Part shown: positions 17,958 to 27,027 of the stretch, piece after piece | How the letters are laid out: every line of letters starts with the position of its first letter | Position numbering within the stretch: the stretch's first letter is position 1 | IMG/VR virus record: IMGVR_UViG_3300023179_007410 | Coordinates: 1 to 39,664 of that record | Source: a virus | Direction: 5' to 3' (one strand) | DNA length: 39,664 bases | The notes under the pieces: generated by a model | Seen by the model: only the letters and a program-made list of their open reading frames with translations | Told to the model about the DNA's origin: nothing | The model's database searches: none | Translations under genes and position numbers: made by a program

Positions 17958-19625
17958 ATGGGTCTTGTCATTTCATCTGGAATATTTAGATTTATCCCGC
18001 CAAATCCTTTTATTGGCGGAATATCTAGTGCTACAGGACATATCAATGAGTCTATACAACTTTTTGGTAGTGATTTAGACTATATTGATCAAGTTTCTTT
18101 AGCTGATACATTATGTGAATTTAATCTTATAGACTTAAATACTTTGAACGTAATAATTCCTGCAAATGCAGAATCAGGATTAATGATTGCTACATCTGAA
18201 GAGTTTACAGTTAGTGGTCAACCAATAGAATTTTATCCAATTCCTAATATTGAATTTTTTGATCCAAAAAATTCTGCTTCTGGAGAATGGATTTATTTTA
18301 ATGGTAAAGCTATGAGTAGTGCTACAGGATGTTATTTTTACGCACAACCTTTATTAGATGATATAGAGTATATATTTACTGGAGATAATAGACTTTTTAA
18401 TATAAATAATTCAGAAACTAACAGAAAAAATTCTGTTTTAGTTTACCTTCAAAATATAAATATAAATAATTCTACTGGTAACTATAAAATAAAAAATATA
18501 TCTGATTATACAAATACTAGCGGTAGAGGATTAGAAATACAAATTGATCCTATGCAAAATAGATATTATGAAGAGCATATATTTTCTTTCCCAATTATAA
18601 CTAATGATAATTTTCAAACATTTTTTAAACAAATATCTACGGGATATAACTCTTATCAAATAGATTTACCTTTACCATTTACAAATACAGATTACTCTGT
18701 TTTTTATACTTATCCAATTACTGGTTCTGATATGTATTATCCATATATATCTGGAAAAACTATAAATAATTTTTATATTAATTTTGATAAAATACTAAAT
18801 GAAACTGGAAACATTAATTTTTGGGCAATTTCAAATTCTGGTGTTAATTTTGATAATGGATCATATCAATCTACAGGAATATCTATACCAACTGGAATAA
18901 GTTCTACAGGAATAAGATTGATAACTAACAAAAACTATCCACCATTTTTAATTGGAGGAGTAGAGTATTCTGGAGCAGGAACTGCTTACAAAGTTAATAT
19001 ATCTAACTTAAATAAAGATAATTTTAAAATCAATATCCCAGAAAATACAGGAAATTATAATCTTAAATTCAATTATTGTACAGTTTTAAATAATCAAATT
19101 GATTACGATTTATTTCGTTATATTGGTCAATCTGGATCTTATAAAAAAATATATTTATACAGCGGTGATGCAAATACATTTTTAGAAAAAATTCCTGGTT
19201 TAGATTATCAAATATTAAATAAAAATTTATCAAAGGTTCGAGTTCCTTATACAGAATTTTATATTAATGGACAAATAGGTTTAATTGGTCCAAAAGATAT
19301 TAATGTAGAAACAGATAACACATTCTTTGAAAGTCCTCTGCCTACAAGTGTTTCTCCACCTTTTGGAACAAGAGGTACAAAATTAATTATTTCTGGCAAA
19401 AGTTTTAAAAAAGTAATTTTAAATGATGGAACGGGTGATTACAATTATATATCTGTAAAATTTAGATATGCAGACGATATTTATATGCAAAATAATAATA
19501 ATTTTTCTACAGATTTTCTTCTGATAGACACTAATACTTTAAGTGGATTAGTACCATTGCAAAATTTTCCATCTGGAAAATATGCAATTCAAATGATGGC
19601 TGAAGATGGGAGTCTATTCGAATGA
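17958..19625 (+). CDS. Tail fibre-like protein with IPT/TIG domains
   Basis: This 555-aa protein starts within an IPT/TIG-type domain (residues about 10-75, with GHINESIQLFGSDLDYIDQV) and contains at least two more such repeats, including FGTRGTKLIISGKSFKKV near residue 470. The centre is Asn/Tyr/Ser-rich beta structure with repeated STG/ISGSG turns. No signal peptide or catalytic motif is seen. The last codons overlap the next gene (ATGA at 19622-19625), so translation is coupled. It is probably a tail-surface or fibre component that polymerises or stacks with its neighbours. The exact family is unknown. Confidence 0.6.
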   Translation: MGLVISSGIFRFIPPNPFIGGISSATGHINESIQLFGSDLDYIDQVSLADTLCEFNLIDLNTLNVIIPANAESGLMIATSEEFTVSGQPIEFYPIPNIEFFDPKNSASGEWIYFNGKAMSSATGCYFYAQPLLDDIEYIFTGDNRLFNINNSETNRKNSVLVYLQNININNSTGNYKIKNISDYTNTSGRGLEIQIDPMQNRYYEEHIFSFPIITNDNFQTFFKQISTGYNSYQIDLPLPFTNTDYSVFYTYPITGSDMYYPYISGKTINNFYINFDKILNETGNINFWAISNSGVNFDNGSYQSTGISIPTGISSTGIRLITNKNYPPFLIGGVEYSGAGTAYKVNISNLNKDNFKINIPENTGNYNLKFNYCTVLNNQIDYDLFRYIGQSGSYKKIYLYSGDANTFLEKIPGLDYQILNKNLSKVRVPYTEFYINGQIGLIGPKDINVETDNTFFESPLPTSVSPPFGTRGTKLIISGKSFKKVILNDGTGDYNYISVKFRYADDIYMQNNNNFSTDFLLIDTNTLSGLVPLQNFPSGKYAIQMMAEDGSLFE

Positions 19626-22600
19626 GTACTTTTTTTGAATTAAAACAAGCAGAGCCATTAATTCTTTCTTCGAATTTATTAGGAATCACTGGAGAAAAAG
19701 TAATTATTTCTGGAGAAAGTTTTAAGAAAAATATTCTTCAAGTTTCTGGTCAAGATATCTATAATAATAATTCATTTTTTAATGTTTATGGTTTAGATAA
19801 ACAAGATGCTTCAGGAATAAATAATGCAATATATGAAGATGCTATTGAATTTACAATACCAACTGGAATTTCTGCATCTAAATATAATTTATATCTTTTT
19901 AATGATTATGGAAAATCTTCTAATTTTGCTAATCTTCATGTAATAGGAAATCCAACAATTTCTGGAATAGATGCAATTTCTGGATTCCCATTTCAATACA
20001 TAAGAGTAAGTGGTACTAATTTTTATCCTTCTCCTAGTCTTAAATTATTCAACGATAATGGAGTTCAAGTTTCTCCTACTTATCAAGATAGTGGATTTTA
20101 TAGAGTATCAAATGTAGAAATAGTAGAATTTGGAACAGGATATAATGTAGATGAAGTTATATATTTTTCTGGTATTAAAACTTTTGATTCTAATTCTGCA
20201 GCAAGATTTGGCATTACTACAACTGGTATACAAGGATCTTTAGCAAGTATTGATATACTATATTCCGGAGTTATTACAGTTCCAGAATTATCTACTGGTA
20301 TAGAATTAAAAGGTATAAATGGTCGTGGAGCAAAAGTAAATATTGAATATGAAAAATATTTAAGCACAGGACAAATAGAATTTTTAGAATTCCAAATGCC
20401 TTTAAATATCCGAGGAAATTTATCTGGTATAGTAGAAAATATAAGATATAAATCTGTTGAGCAGAATATCTTTACGGGACTTAGAGTTATCGGTATTCCA
20501 TATTTAGATAATTTCAATCCAAAAAGTGGCATAGTTGATACTACATCAATTTTGCTTTCTGGAGATAATTTAAGTTTTGTAGATAAAGTATATTTAGATA
20601 ATGTAGATATTTCTTTTACAAAAATTGATAATACTGGAATCGCTTTTACTATTCCTAATTATTCATCATCAAATAAAATATTCATTTCTGGTAAATATGG
20701 TTCTACAGAAAGTTTAAGTTTACTTAACATTTTATATCCGTCTGTTATTGCAAGCGGATTTAATCCTAATGATATATTATTAGGCACAGGAGCAAACATT
20801 TATATATCTGGTAAATATTTACAAAGAATAAAATATATAAATATTGGTCAGCAAAATCTTTTAAGGAATAAAATATCTATTACTAATACAGGAACAATCG
20901 CGGCATTTTCATTGCCAGATAATTATACAACAACAGAACTAAGTATATTTTCTGAAGATTTTCCAAATTCTGGCACATTAATTTCTTCTCCAACTACAAA
21001 TAATCAGCTTATAGCTTCAACAAAATTAAATGTTTCTAATGTAAATATCAAATATCCATCTGATATTCAAGCTGCAAAATATCTAGATGAAATAGAGATA
21101 TATACTCCTAGTGGTACTTCTGGTGATTATGGAAATCTTTCAAATTCAGAAGTATACTTTTTATCTGTTACAGGTTTACCAAATATTACTGATGCATATT
21201 CGATTAGCGGTATTAAACAAGTCAATACTCCTACTGGATTAAGGATAAGAATTCCTCGTGAAGTAAAAAATCCTCAAACTAGAATTAAAATAAAAAGAAA
21301 TAAGTTTAATGATGAATATATTTTACCTTCTGATAAAAGCATAGATATTTTACCTACTATACATGCTGTCACTCCTTCTAATACTCTTTATAATAGTTTA
21401 GGATATATTACTATTTCGGGAATTAATGCTTCTAGTGTTAATCAAATTTACTTTAGTGGTTATACTGGAACAAGAAATATTTTAGGCTCTAAAGATTTAA
21501 CATATTTTCCATTAGAAATTGTTGATAAAAATATTATACAAATTACTGGAGGAGATAATACTACTGGTTATACAGTAATTGAAGCTAAACTTGGTGGAGA
21601 CATAACAGGGAGTGGAGAGTTATTTTTATTTAATAATTATTATGATACTGGTATAGGATATGAAAATGCCATAATAACTCAAAATCGCAAAATCAAAGTA
21701 AATAATATAAGTGGTTATCGCCCTCCAAATTCTGATATATTTACAAGTCCAGGAATTATAAATAGCCCATTAGACCAAGCATTTTTTTATCAAATACAAA
21801 CAAATTCAAGAGCTACTAAATTTGAATTTTCTCCAACTACAATATCTGGAGTAGGAGATGCAGAATTTCCACCTGGAATTAGTTCTGTATTAAATTCTTC
21901 AAATCAAATTTATGGAGTTCCTACAAGTGGTGGAAATTATTATATAAAAATTAGAGCTTTAGATGGAGATAAACCAAACGAAGGCATGATTTTACAAGCT
22001 AATTTTGGTACATCAGGAAGATCATTAGCTGGGCCAGGAATAGTTTATAGAGGAGATTGGGATCCAAGCGTTGGATATGTTGGAGATAATCTCAGAAGAG
22101 ATGTGGTAAAATATTCAAATGGAGCAAATTATTGGTATGCTGCAACCACAAATATTAATTCAACTCCAGGACCAACAAATCCAAATTGGATTGCATTTTC
22201 AAATGAATTTAGTGCAACCGCTACTCAAATATTATTAGCAGAACAATCAAATATTTTTTCTTTAGTTAATATCGGAAGACTAGGCGTTCCTAGCGGAATA
22301 ATTAAAAGTGTTAATGATATAGATTCTAATTTGGGAAGTGGATTCTTTTTAGGATATGATAATTCTTATAATCCAGGAAAACCAAAGTTTAGAGTTGGAA
22401 ATCAAGATAATTATATAAAATTTAATGGTCTTGGATTAGATATTGTTGGCCCATTATCTGGTATTCTCACTACATCAAGAGATATTACTAATGCAAATAA
22501 TATAGTTGATTCAAATTATTCTGTTGCTTTAGGAATTAACAATCGTATCTCATCAGATTGTGATAATGTATTTATTTTCGGAACAAGTAATCTAACAACA

Positions 22601-23287
22601 GGAGCTCGAAGATCTTCTATTGTCGCTGGAATAAATAATATAATAACTGGATTCTCAACGTTTGTTTCCGAAGATTCAAATATAGTTGGTGGTCAAGGAA
22701 ATAAAGTCATAGGATCTTTTTGTAATATTGGAGGAGGTAAAGCAAATGTTGTAGACGCTTTATCTACTGGACTTGCTGGAATAGGTAATCAAATATTTTA
22801 TACATCTTTTACTGGTCAAAATGAGACGGTTATTGATTATCCTCTATCTTTATATACAAATCAGCTTGCTATTTTACATAATATTAGAAAAACTGGTGAA
22901 CAAGATTTTTACGATATTAAATTCGATAATCTTACGTCTACAAGTTACGATGTTCAATTTGCAAATATTTTAGATGCTGAAGATCTTACTATGGATTTAT
23001 TTAGTTGGGTTAGTATTTTATCTGAAAATTTATATTCTGGAGCTTTTTCAGAAGGAAATAAAGCTTGTCAATTTAAAACATTTAAAACAGGTATAGCTTC
23101 TGGAACAAAAGATTTTAGAGTTAATTTTAATACTCCATTTACTGATACAGATAATATTATTGTTCTAAACTCTATACAATCTAAAGATTTTTATAAAAAT
23201 GAAATAACTGGAGTTAATCGTTCTGGTTTCAATATAATATTCTCAGAAAATTTACAAGAAAATATTGTGTGCCATTTTTTTGCATGA
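19622..23287 (+). CDS. Large tail fibre protein, N-terminal part (IPT/TIG repeats, YadA-like head), ends at in-frame TGA
   Basis: This 1221-residue reading frame carries several IPT/TIG-type repeats in its first about 650 residues (LLGITGEKVIISGESFKK, SGIVDTTSILLSGDNL, and others). A He_PIG-like module follows near residue 740. A CBM5/12-like module lies at 22045-22206 (GDWDPSVGY ... PNWIAFS). From about residue 960 there are YadA-head-like repeats of the pattern GG-x-N-x-I-x-G (for example NIVGGQGNKVIGSFCNIGGG). The frame stops at TGA (23285-23287), but coding sequence continues in the same frame into the next ORF, which has the same repeat types. The two are probably one 1808-codon fibre gene. 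The start overlaps the previous stop. Confidence 0.7.
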   Translation: MSTFFELKQAEPLILSSNLLGITGEKVIISGESFKKNILQVSGQDIYNNNSFFNVYGLDKQDASGINNAIYEDAIEFTIPTGISASKYNLYLFNDYGKSSNFANLHVIGNPTISGIDAISGFPFQYIRVSGTNFYPSPSLKLFNDNGVQVSPTYQDSGFYRVSNVEIVEFGTGYNVDEVIYFSGIKTFDSNSAARFGITTTGIQGSLASIDILYSGVITVPELSTGIELKGINGRGAKVNIEYEKYLSTGQIEFLEFQMPLNIRGNLSGIVENIRYKSVEQNIFTGLRVIGIPYLDNFNPKSGIVDTTSILLSGDNLSFVDKVYLDNVDISFTKIDNTGIAFTIPNYSSSNKIFISGKYGSTESLSLLNILYPSVIASGFNPNDILLGTGANIYISGKYLQRIKYINIGQQNLLRNKISITNTGTIAAFSLPDNYTTTELSIFSEDFPNSGTLISSPTTNNQLIASTKLNVSNVNIKYPSDIQAAKYLDEIEIYTPSGTSGDYGNLSNSEVYFLSVTGLPNITDAYSISGIKQVNTPTGLRIRIPREVKNPQTRIKIKRNKFNDEYILPSDKSIDILPTIHAVTPSNTLYNSLGYITISGINASSVNQIYFSGYTGTRNILGSKDLTYFPLEIVDKNIIQITGGDNTTGYTVIEAKLGGDITGSGELFLFNNYYDTGIGYENAIITQNRKIKVNNISGYRPPNSDIFTSPGIINSPLDQAFFYQIQTNSRATKFEFSPTTISGVGDAEFPPGISSVLNSSNQIYGVPTSGGNYYIKIRALDGDKPNEGMILQANFGTSGRSLAGPGIVYRGDWDPSVGYVGDNLRRDVVKYSNGANYWYAATTNINSTPGPTNPNWIAFSNEFSATATQILLAEQSNIFSLVNIGRLGVPSGIIKSVNDIDSNLGSGFFLGYDNSYNPGKPKFRVGNQDNYIKFNGLGLDIVGPLSGILTTSRDITNANNIVDSNYSVALGINNRISSDCDNVFIFGTSNLTTGARRSSIVAGINNIITGFSTFVSEDSNIVGGQGNKVIGSFCNIGGGKANVVDALSTGLAGIGNQIFYTSFTGQNETVIDYPLSLYTNQLAILHNIRKTGEQDFYDIKFDNLTSTSYDVQFANILDAEDLTMDLFSWVSILSENLYSGAFSEGNKACQFKTFKTGIASGTKDFRVNFNTPFTDTDNIIVLNSIQSKDFYKNEITGVNRSGFNIIFSENLQENIVCHFFA
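22045..22206 (+). other. CBM5/12-like module in the fibre
   Basis: A segment of about 54 residues has the spacing YRGDW-x-PSVGY, then DVVKYSNGANYWYAA, then TPGPTNPNWIAFS. This is the usual order of a small carbohydrate-binding (CBM5/12 or chitin-binding-like) fold: W, 'Y-x-x-GD', 'V-x-Y-x-G-x-x-Y', 'P-x-x-x-x-x-W'. Related-looking modules occur in the gpM-like and gpL-like proteins. Sugar binding is inferred. Confidence 0.5.
23285..23287 (+). other. In-frame TGA interrupting the terminal fibre gene
   Basis: The codon TGA lies between HFFA and NQGYFTG, and the 26 codons from there to the next ATG at 23366 are open in the same frame. The residues just before it (FNIIFSENLQENIVCHFFA) fit a module repeated downstream (for example FSIRLSKNLSTGEALKINYLA). 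This indicates that the stop interrupts a continuous protein. TGA is a genuine stop elsewhere in the window. Confidence 0.7.
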
Positions 23288-23365
23288 AATCAAGGATATT
23301 TCACTGGTACTAATGAAAATAGCGGAAAGATACTTGAAATTGGTACTATAAAGCCTTTTGCTAAT

Positions 23366-25048
23366 ATGGTATTTGGCACCGGAGTTAATTTTGATATTCC
23401 TATGGATCGTTCAACAATTACGTTTCAAAATGTATATAGACCAGATAGTGATATACTTTATATTGCTAAATCTAGAGAAACTGCACAAAATATATTAAAA
23501 ATAAAATTAAATGATAGTGTTGATCCTATTAACGAATATATTTTACTTGATGCTATAAGCTATACAGGTAGAATTTTGCAAAATAATTTACAAATTTATA
23601 CAACGGGTCTTGCTTCTGGAGCTAATTCTTACACTATTAATTTGTTATCTGGAGGAATGACAAACTATATTCCAATTATTGATGAAATTATTTCTGGAGA
23701 TAATTTTTATCCTTATTCTACATCAGATCATACATCATCTAGTTTTAAGATAAACTTTGGAGATAGTCTAAAAGAAGATATTTCTTTTAACATCGGAGTT
23801 TATAGATCTGGAAAATATCCATTTGATTCTGGAAATCATTTTGCTTCTTCTCAAATAATATCAGGCACTAATAGAGTATTTGATATACCATTTATATCAG
23901 GATTCACTAGTAAACCAAAAATATTATTTAATCTAGAAAATATAAATAGCAATAATTACTATATTACAAATCTTGATGATATTACAAAAACAGGATTTTC
24001 AATAAGATTATCTAAAAACTTAAGTACAGGCGAAGCTTTAAAAATAAATTATTTAGCTGTAGAAGGAACTGGATACCAAAGCTATAATGCAGTCAATAAA
24101 TTTTTAGGATATGAGACTTTTGAATTATCTAATGATATTATAATTAATACTCAAAATTCAGCTAGCAATGAAGTGAAAGTCTTTGGTAGAGCTACTTCTA
24201 ATAATAATTTATATTATCATATACTTACTCACTCAGATCGTTCTAGATTTGATATAAAAATTTCAGATAAAATTAAAGGGCAAGAATTATTAGATCTAAA
24301 CTATGATTATATTATAACAGATTTAACAAGAGATTTAGCTCTTACTAGAAATCTTCTTGGAGAAAGTGTATATGGTAGATTAGCAGGTTTTGGATTTGAT
24401 GACGTTGGAAGCTCTACTATTGGTGGTGGAACAGGAAATTATATTAGAGGTCTTGTATCAGTCATAGGAGGCGGTGTAAAAAATACTATTTTTGGAGATT
24501 ATAATGTTATTCCTGGTGGACGTTCTAATGTTATTGCTGATTACGTTAGTGATGTAGAAGCTCCTAAAACTGCTTTCTGCGCTGTTCTTGCTGGTAATTT
24601 AAATACAATTACTGGAAGTGTGCAAAATGCAGTTATTGTAGGAGGTGAAAGAAATTATATTTTAAATACAGATCGTTCTGTTACAAATGAAAGCCTTGGT
24701 TCTGCAATTCTCGGCGGTAAATCAAATATTATTTCTGGTTCATATTCTGCTATTGTTGGAGGTAGTGATAATACAATTAGAGGCTCATATAGTTATGGAA
24801 TGGGTCGAGGAATTACTATATCAAATAGTGGAGCTTTAGTTCTTTCTGATGGATCACTCGATTCTAAACGAAGCCTTGGTGATAATAGCTTAACTATGCA
24901 TTTTTCTAGTGGTATTTATATAACTGGTAATTCTGTTGGTAAATCTCCTATTATTTTAGATCCTGATGCTTTACCAACAAGTAGTTTAGGCTTACCAAGA
25001 GGCGCTATTTATAGCGCTAATGGTGTTTTAAAAGTGCATTTATTATAA
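23366..25048 (+). CDS. Large tail fibre protein, C-terminal part (YadA-like head repeats)
   Basis: This 560-residue frame has an ATG at 23366 without a convincing ribosome binding site. The coding frame extends 26 codons upstream to the TGA that ends the preceding fibre ORF, so independent initiation is doubtful. It contains repeated beta modules (SGFTSKPKILFNLENI and FSIRLSKNLSTGEALKINYLA types). From about residue 340 there are YadA/Hep-Hag-like repeats (STIGGGTGNYIRG, SVIGGGVKNTIFG, AILGGKSNIISG, AIVGGSDNTIRG). Such repeats form trimeric left-handed beta-rolls in adhesins and phage fibres. The end (LGLPRGAIYSANGVLKVHLL) resembles fibre tips. It terminates overlapping the convergent minus-strand gene. 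Confidence 0.7.
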   Translation: MVFGTGVNFDIPMDRSTITFQNVYRPDSDILYIAKSRETAQNILKIKLNDSVDPINEYILLDAISYTGRILQNNLQIYTTGLASGANSYTINLLSGGMTNYIPIIDEIISGDNFYPYSTSDHTSSSFKINFGDSLKEDISFNIGVYRSGKYPFDSGNHFASSQIISGTNRVFDIPFISGFTSKPKILFNLENINSNNYYITNLDDITKTGFSIRLSKNLSTGEALKINYLAVEGTGYQSYNAVNKFLGYETFELSNDIIINTQNSASNEVKVFGRATSNNNLYYHILTHSDRSRFDIKISDKIKGQELLDLNYDYIITDLTRDLALTRNLLGESVYGRLAGFGFDDVGSSTIGGGTGNYIRGLVSVIGGGVKNTIFGDYNVIPGGRSNVIADYVSDVEAPKTAFCAVLAGNLNTITGSVQNAVIVGGERNYILNTDRSVTNESLGSAILGGKSNIISGSYSAIVGGSDNTIRGSYSYGMGRGITISNSGALVLSDGSLDSKRSLGDNSLTMHFSSGIYITGNSVGKSPIILDPDALPTSSLGLPRGAIYSANGVLKVHLL

Positions 25049-25831
25049 TTTCTTAAGTCTTTCTATCAATTCAAATACTTTACTCTTTGGTACATCTTTA
25101 ATTGAATTAAGGCTCTCTGCACCATCAAACTTTTCTTTTATTAATTTTTTCTTCAATACTTCAAAAGTAATACCTTTTTCTTGCATGATTTTTTCCAACA
25201 ATATAGTTGGATTCATTGGGTTTTCTTTTTCAGCATCTTCTTTTGCTACAAGTCCTAACTTTGCATCACCAAGTTCTTCTTGGGAAACAATATTAATTTT
25301 AAGAAAATTTCTTACACAACGTACAAAAGCTCTATTCTCTGCGATTGCAGCTAAGAAATAGCGTGCGAAATCTTTTGTATTTACTAACGATGCATCTGCA
25401 AGAGCTTCAAATACAACTGGACGATTTTCTGTTTCATAATTTGGGACCCAAGTAATTTTGCAAGCTGTGGCAAAATAATTATCTGTTGCTGTAACTACAT
25501 TATATTCAACGCTAGTGAATCCTCTAATTTGAGCTAGTTCTTTAATTCCACCTAACAATATTAAAAGGTCTTTATCTTCTAATTTTGAAACATCTGTTTC
25601 TTGAGTCCTTTGTCTGTTTGGAACAAGATATTGAGTTTTAACCATTGCTCGCCAATTAATAGAGCCATCATCATTAAACACGTAATTAATATTATCATTT
25701 TCTAGCAATCCATAGTTATTTCTTACGAAAAGCTTTGGAGGAACCACTTTTGGTTCTGGTAAAACTACATTTTCAATAACCGAACTAATTTTATTAAGCT
25801 CAGAACTATTAATTGATATTGATTCTTCCAT
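25043..25831 (-). CDS. Candidate single-strand annealing protein (Rad52/Sak-like)
   Basis: This 262-aa soluble protein has a central core of about 130 residues: GGIKELAQIRGFTSVEY, then a beta segment, then FEALADASLVNTKD, then the helix FLAAIAENRAFVRCVRNFL. The order (substrate-like strands, a 'G/ADAS-x-x-NT' turn, then an Ala/Arg-rich helix with an ENRA motif) resembles phage annealing proteins of the Rad52/Sak superfamily. A Lys-rich helical tail of about 65 residues (210-262) could be a protein- or DNA-binding addition. The position at the end of the recombination/replication module with RecA and RecB-like nuclease supports the call, but no sequence match was made. It starts 6 bases after a -10 box and has no ribosome binding site. 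Confidence 0.45.
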   Translation of the reverse strand: MEESISINSSELNKISSVIENVVLPEPKVVPPKLFVRNNYGLLENDNINYVFNDDGSINWRAMVKTQYLVPNRQRTQETDVSKLEDKDLLILLGGIKELAQIRGFTSVEYNVVTATDNYFATACKITWVPNYETENRPVVFEALADASLVNTKDFARYFLAAIAENRAFVRCVRNFLKINIVSQEELGDAKLGLVAKEDAEKENPMNPTILLEKIMQEKGITFEVLKKKLIKEKFDGAESLNSIKDVPKSKVFELIERLKKL

Positions 25832-25837
25832 TTTCTA

Positions 25838-25866
25838 ATGGTACTATATATTTAATCTTTTGTCAA
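25838..25866 (-). promoter_or_regulatory. Sigma70-like promoter (TTGACA - 17 - TACCAT), leaderless type
   Basis: TTGACA at 25866-25861 (inside the last codons of the preceding gene) is followed after 17 bases by TACCAT at 25843-25838. The ATG begins 6 bases later. The sequence AGATTAAATATATAGTA between the boxes closely resembles that of the promoter before the PHP gene. The -10 match is only moderate (4 of 6). Confidence 0.5.
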
Positions 25867-27027
25867 CTCAAATATATATAAATATTTTGATTCTTCCCAA
25901 AATTCTGGTTTATCTATTACTTTAATAGGTTTTCCCTCATAAGGAATATCTGCTTGATATGCTGATTTTGAATTATACATTTTACCATTACTAATAGTAA
26001 TTTTATTACATTTATAATATATATTACTTAAATCTTTATCTTTTAGGTCTTGTACATCATCTTTAGTTGATCTGTTTAATTTTAAAATTTGTCCATAATC
26101 CATATAATCTAATTTAATCTTTTTGACAAATTCTTCATCTTTATAAGTAGATAATACAAAAGACTTTCCAATTTTCCTCATAATTTTAACAAAATCTAAA
26201 TCATGATCTTCATCTAATTCATAAATAATTTGCGAAATATTATCTTTATATTTGGTTAGTATCTCTGGTTTAATTGATTTTTTGGTATATATTGAACAGT
26301 TATTTCTTTTTAATTGTTCAGCTAAAACTTCCTCATCAAATTCGTAATCCATACGCATAATCAAAGAATTAACATTTAATTTTGATATATCTGCTATAAC
26401 TGCATTTGGTACGGATTCTATTAAATTTCTTCCATAATCTTTGCCTATATTTAAGGTCTTTATATTTATTTTGCCTAAATTAAGTTGTTCTAAAATTGCA
26501 TTAGCAACATTTATTGGATCAATTTCATTAATAGTTTTTGGATTTTCTTGTGCAGAATAACTAGGTTTTCTATTTGTTTTATCTATTTCTAAAATTTTTA
26601 CATTATTTGATTTACTAAAATATGGACCGGCATTTTCTGGACGACTATTAGAATATAAAGCGGTAATTGGTTTATCGTAATTACTTGCTATATGAACACC
26701 AAAACTATCTGCTCCAAAATGAAGTATGCCTCTTTTTATTATATATGCTGCTTGATTAATTGTGGTTTTGCCTTGAAGATGATAGCAGTTATTTAAAGGC
26801 TTTTCATCTTTGCCCCCAATTTGAACAATATGAATATTTTCTTTTTTTAAGAATGGTGAAATTTGGTCTATTACTTCTTGCCAAAGATCGTAACTTTTTG
26901 CATCATATTTACTACAAGGCTGAAAAGATATATATTTATCAAATGGTAATGGACAATATTTTTCATAGATAAAAGGCTTATCTATTTTAAGACCACAATT
27001 TAAAGCGTATGTTTCAACTAGATGCAT
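25852..27027 (-). CDS. GT9-type glycosyltransferase C-terminal half plus unknown domain
   Basis: Residues 1-175 match the C-terminal Rossmann half of ADP-heptose-type (GT9) glycosyltransferases: IHIVQIGGKDEKP, then LQGKTTINQAAYIIKR, then the sugar-nucleotide site box GADSFGVHIAS and ITALYS. The N-terminal half of the same fold is at the end of the preceding gene (28933-27014), which overlaps this one by 14 bases in another frame. The beginning MHLVETYALNCGL fits the 'H-x-V-E' linker between the two halves. The last about 190 residues form an unknown alpha/beta domain. It is therefore either a separately translated half-enzyme or the continuation of a frameshifted GT4-GT9 fusion. No target for the sugar is evident. 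Confidence 0.7.
   Translation of the reverse strand: MHLVETYALNCGLKIDKPFIYEKYCPLPFDKYISFQPCSKYDAKSYDLWQEVIDQISPFLKKENIHIVQIGGKDEKPLNNCYHLQGKTTINQAAYIIKRGILHFGADSFGVHIASNYDKPITALYSNSRPENAGPYFSKSNNVKILEIDKTNRKPSYSAQENPKTINEIDPINVANAILEQLNLGKINIKTLNIGKDYGRNLIESVPNAVIADISKLNVNSLIMRMDYEFDEEVLAEQLKRNNCSIYTKKSIKPEILTKYKDNISQIIYELDEDHDLDFVKIMRKIGKSFVLSTYKDEEFVKKIKLDYMDYGQILKLNRSTKDDVQDLKDKDLSNIYYKCNKITISNGKMYNSKSAYQADIPYEGKPIKVIDKPEFWEESKYLYIFELTKD

Noticed and set aside
20098-20532. Minus-strand 144-codon frame inside the fibre gene
   Set aside because: It is antisense to repeat-rich fibre coding sequence and has no recognisable domain. Pro/Ser/Ile bias reflects the complementary strand.
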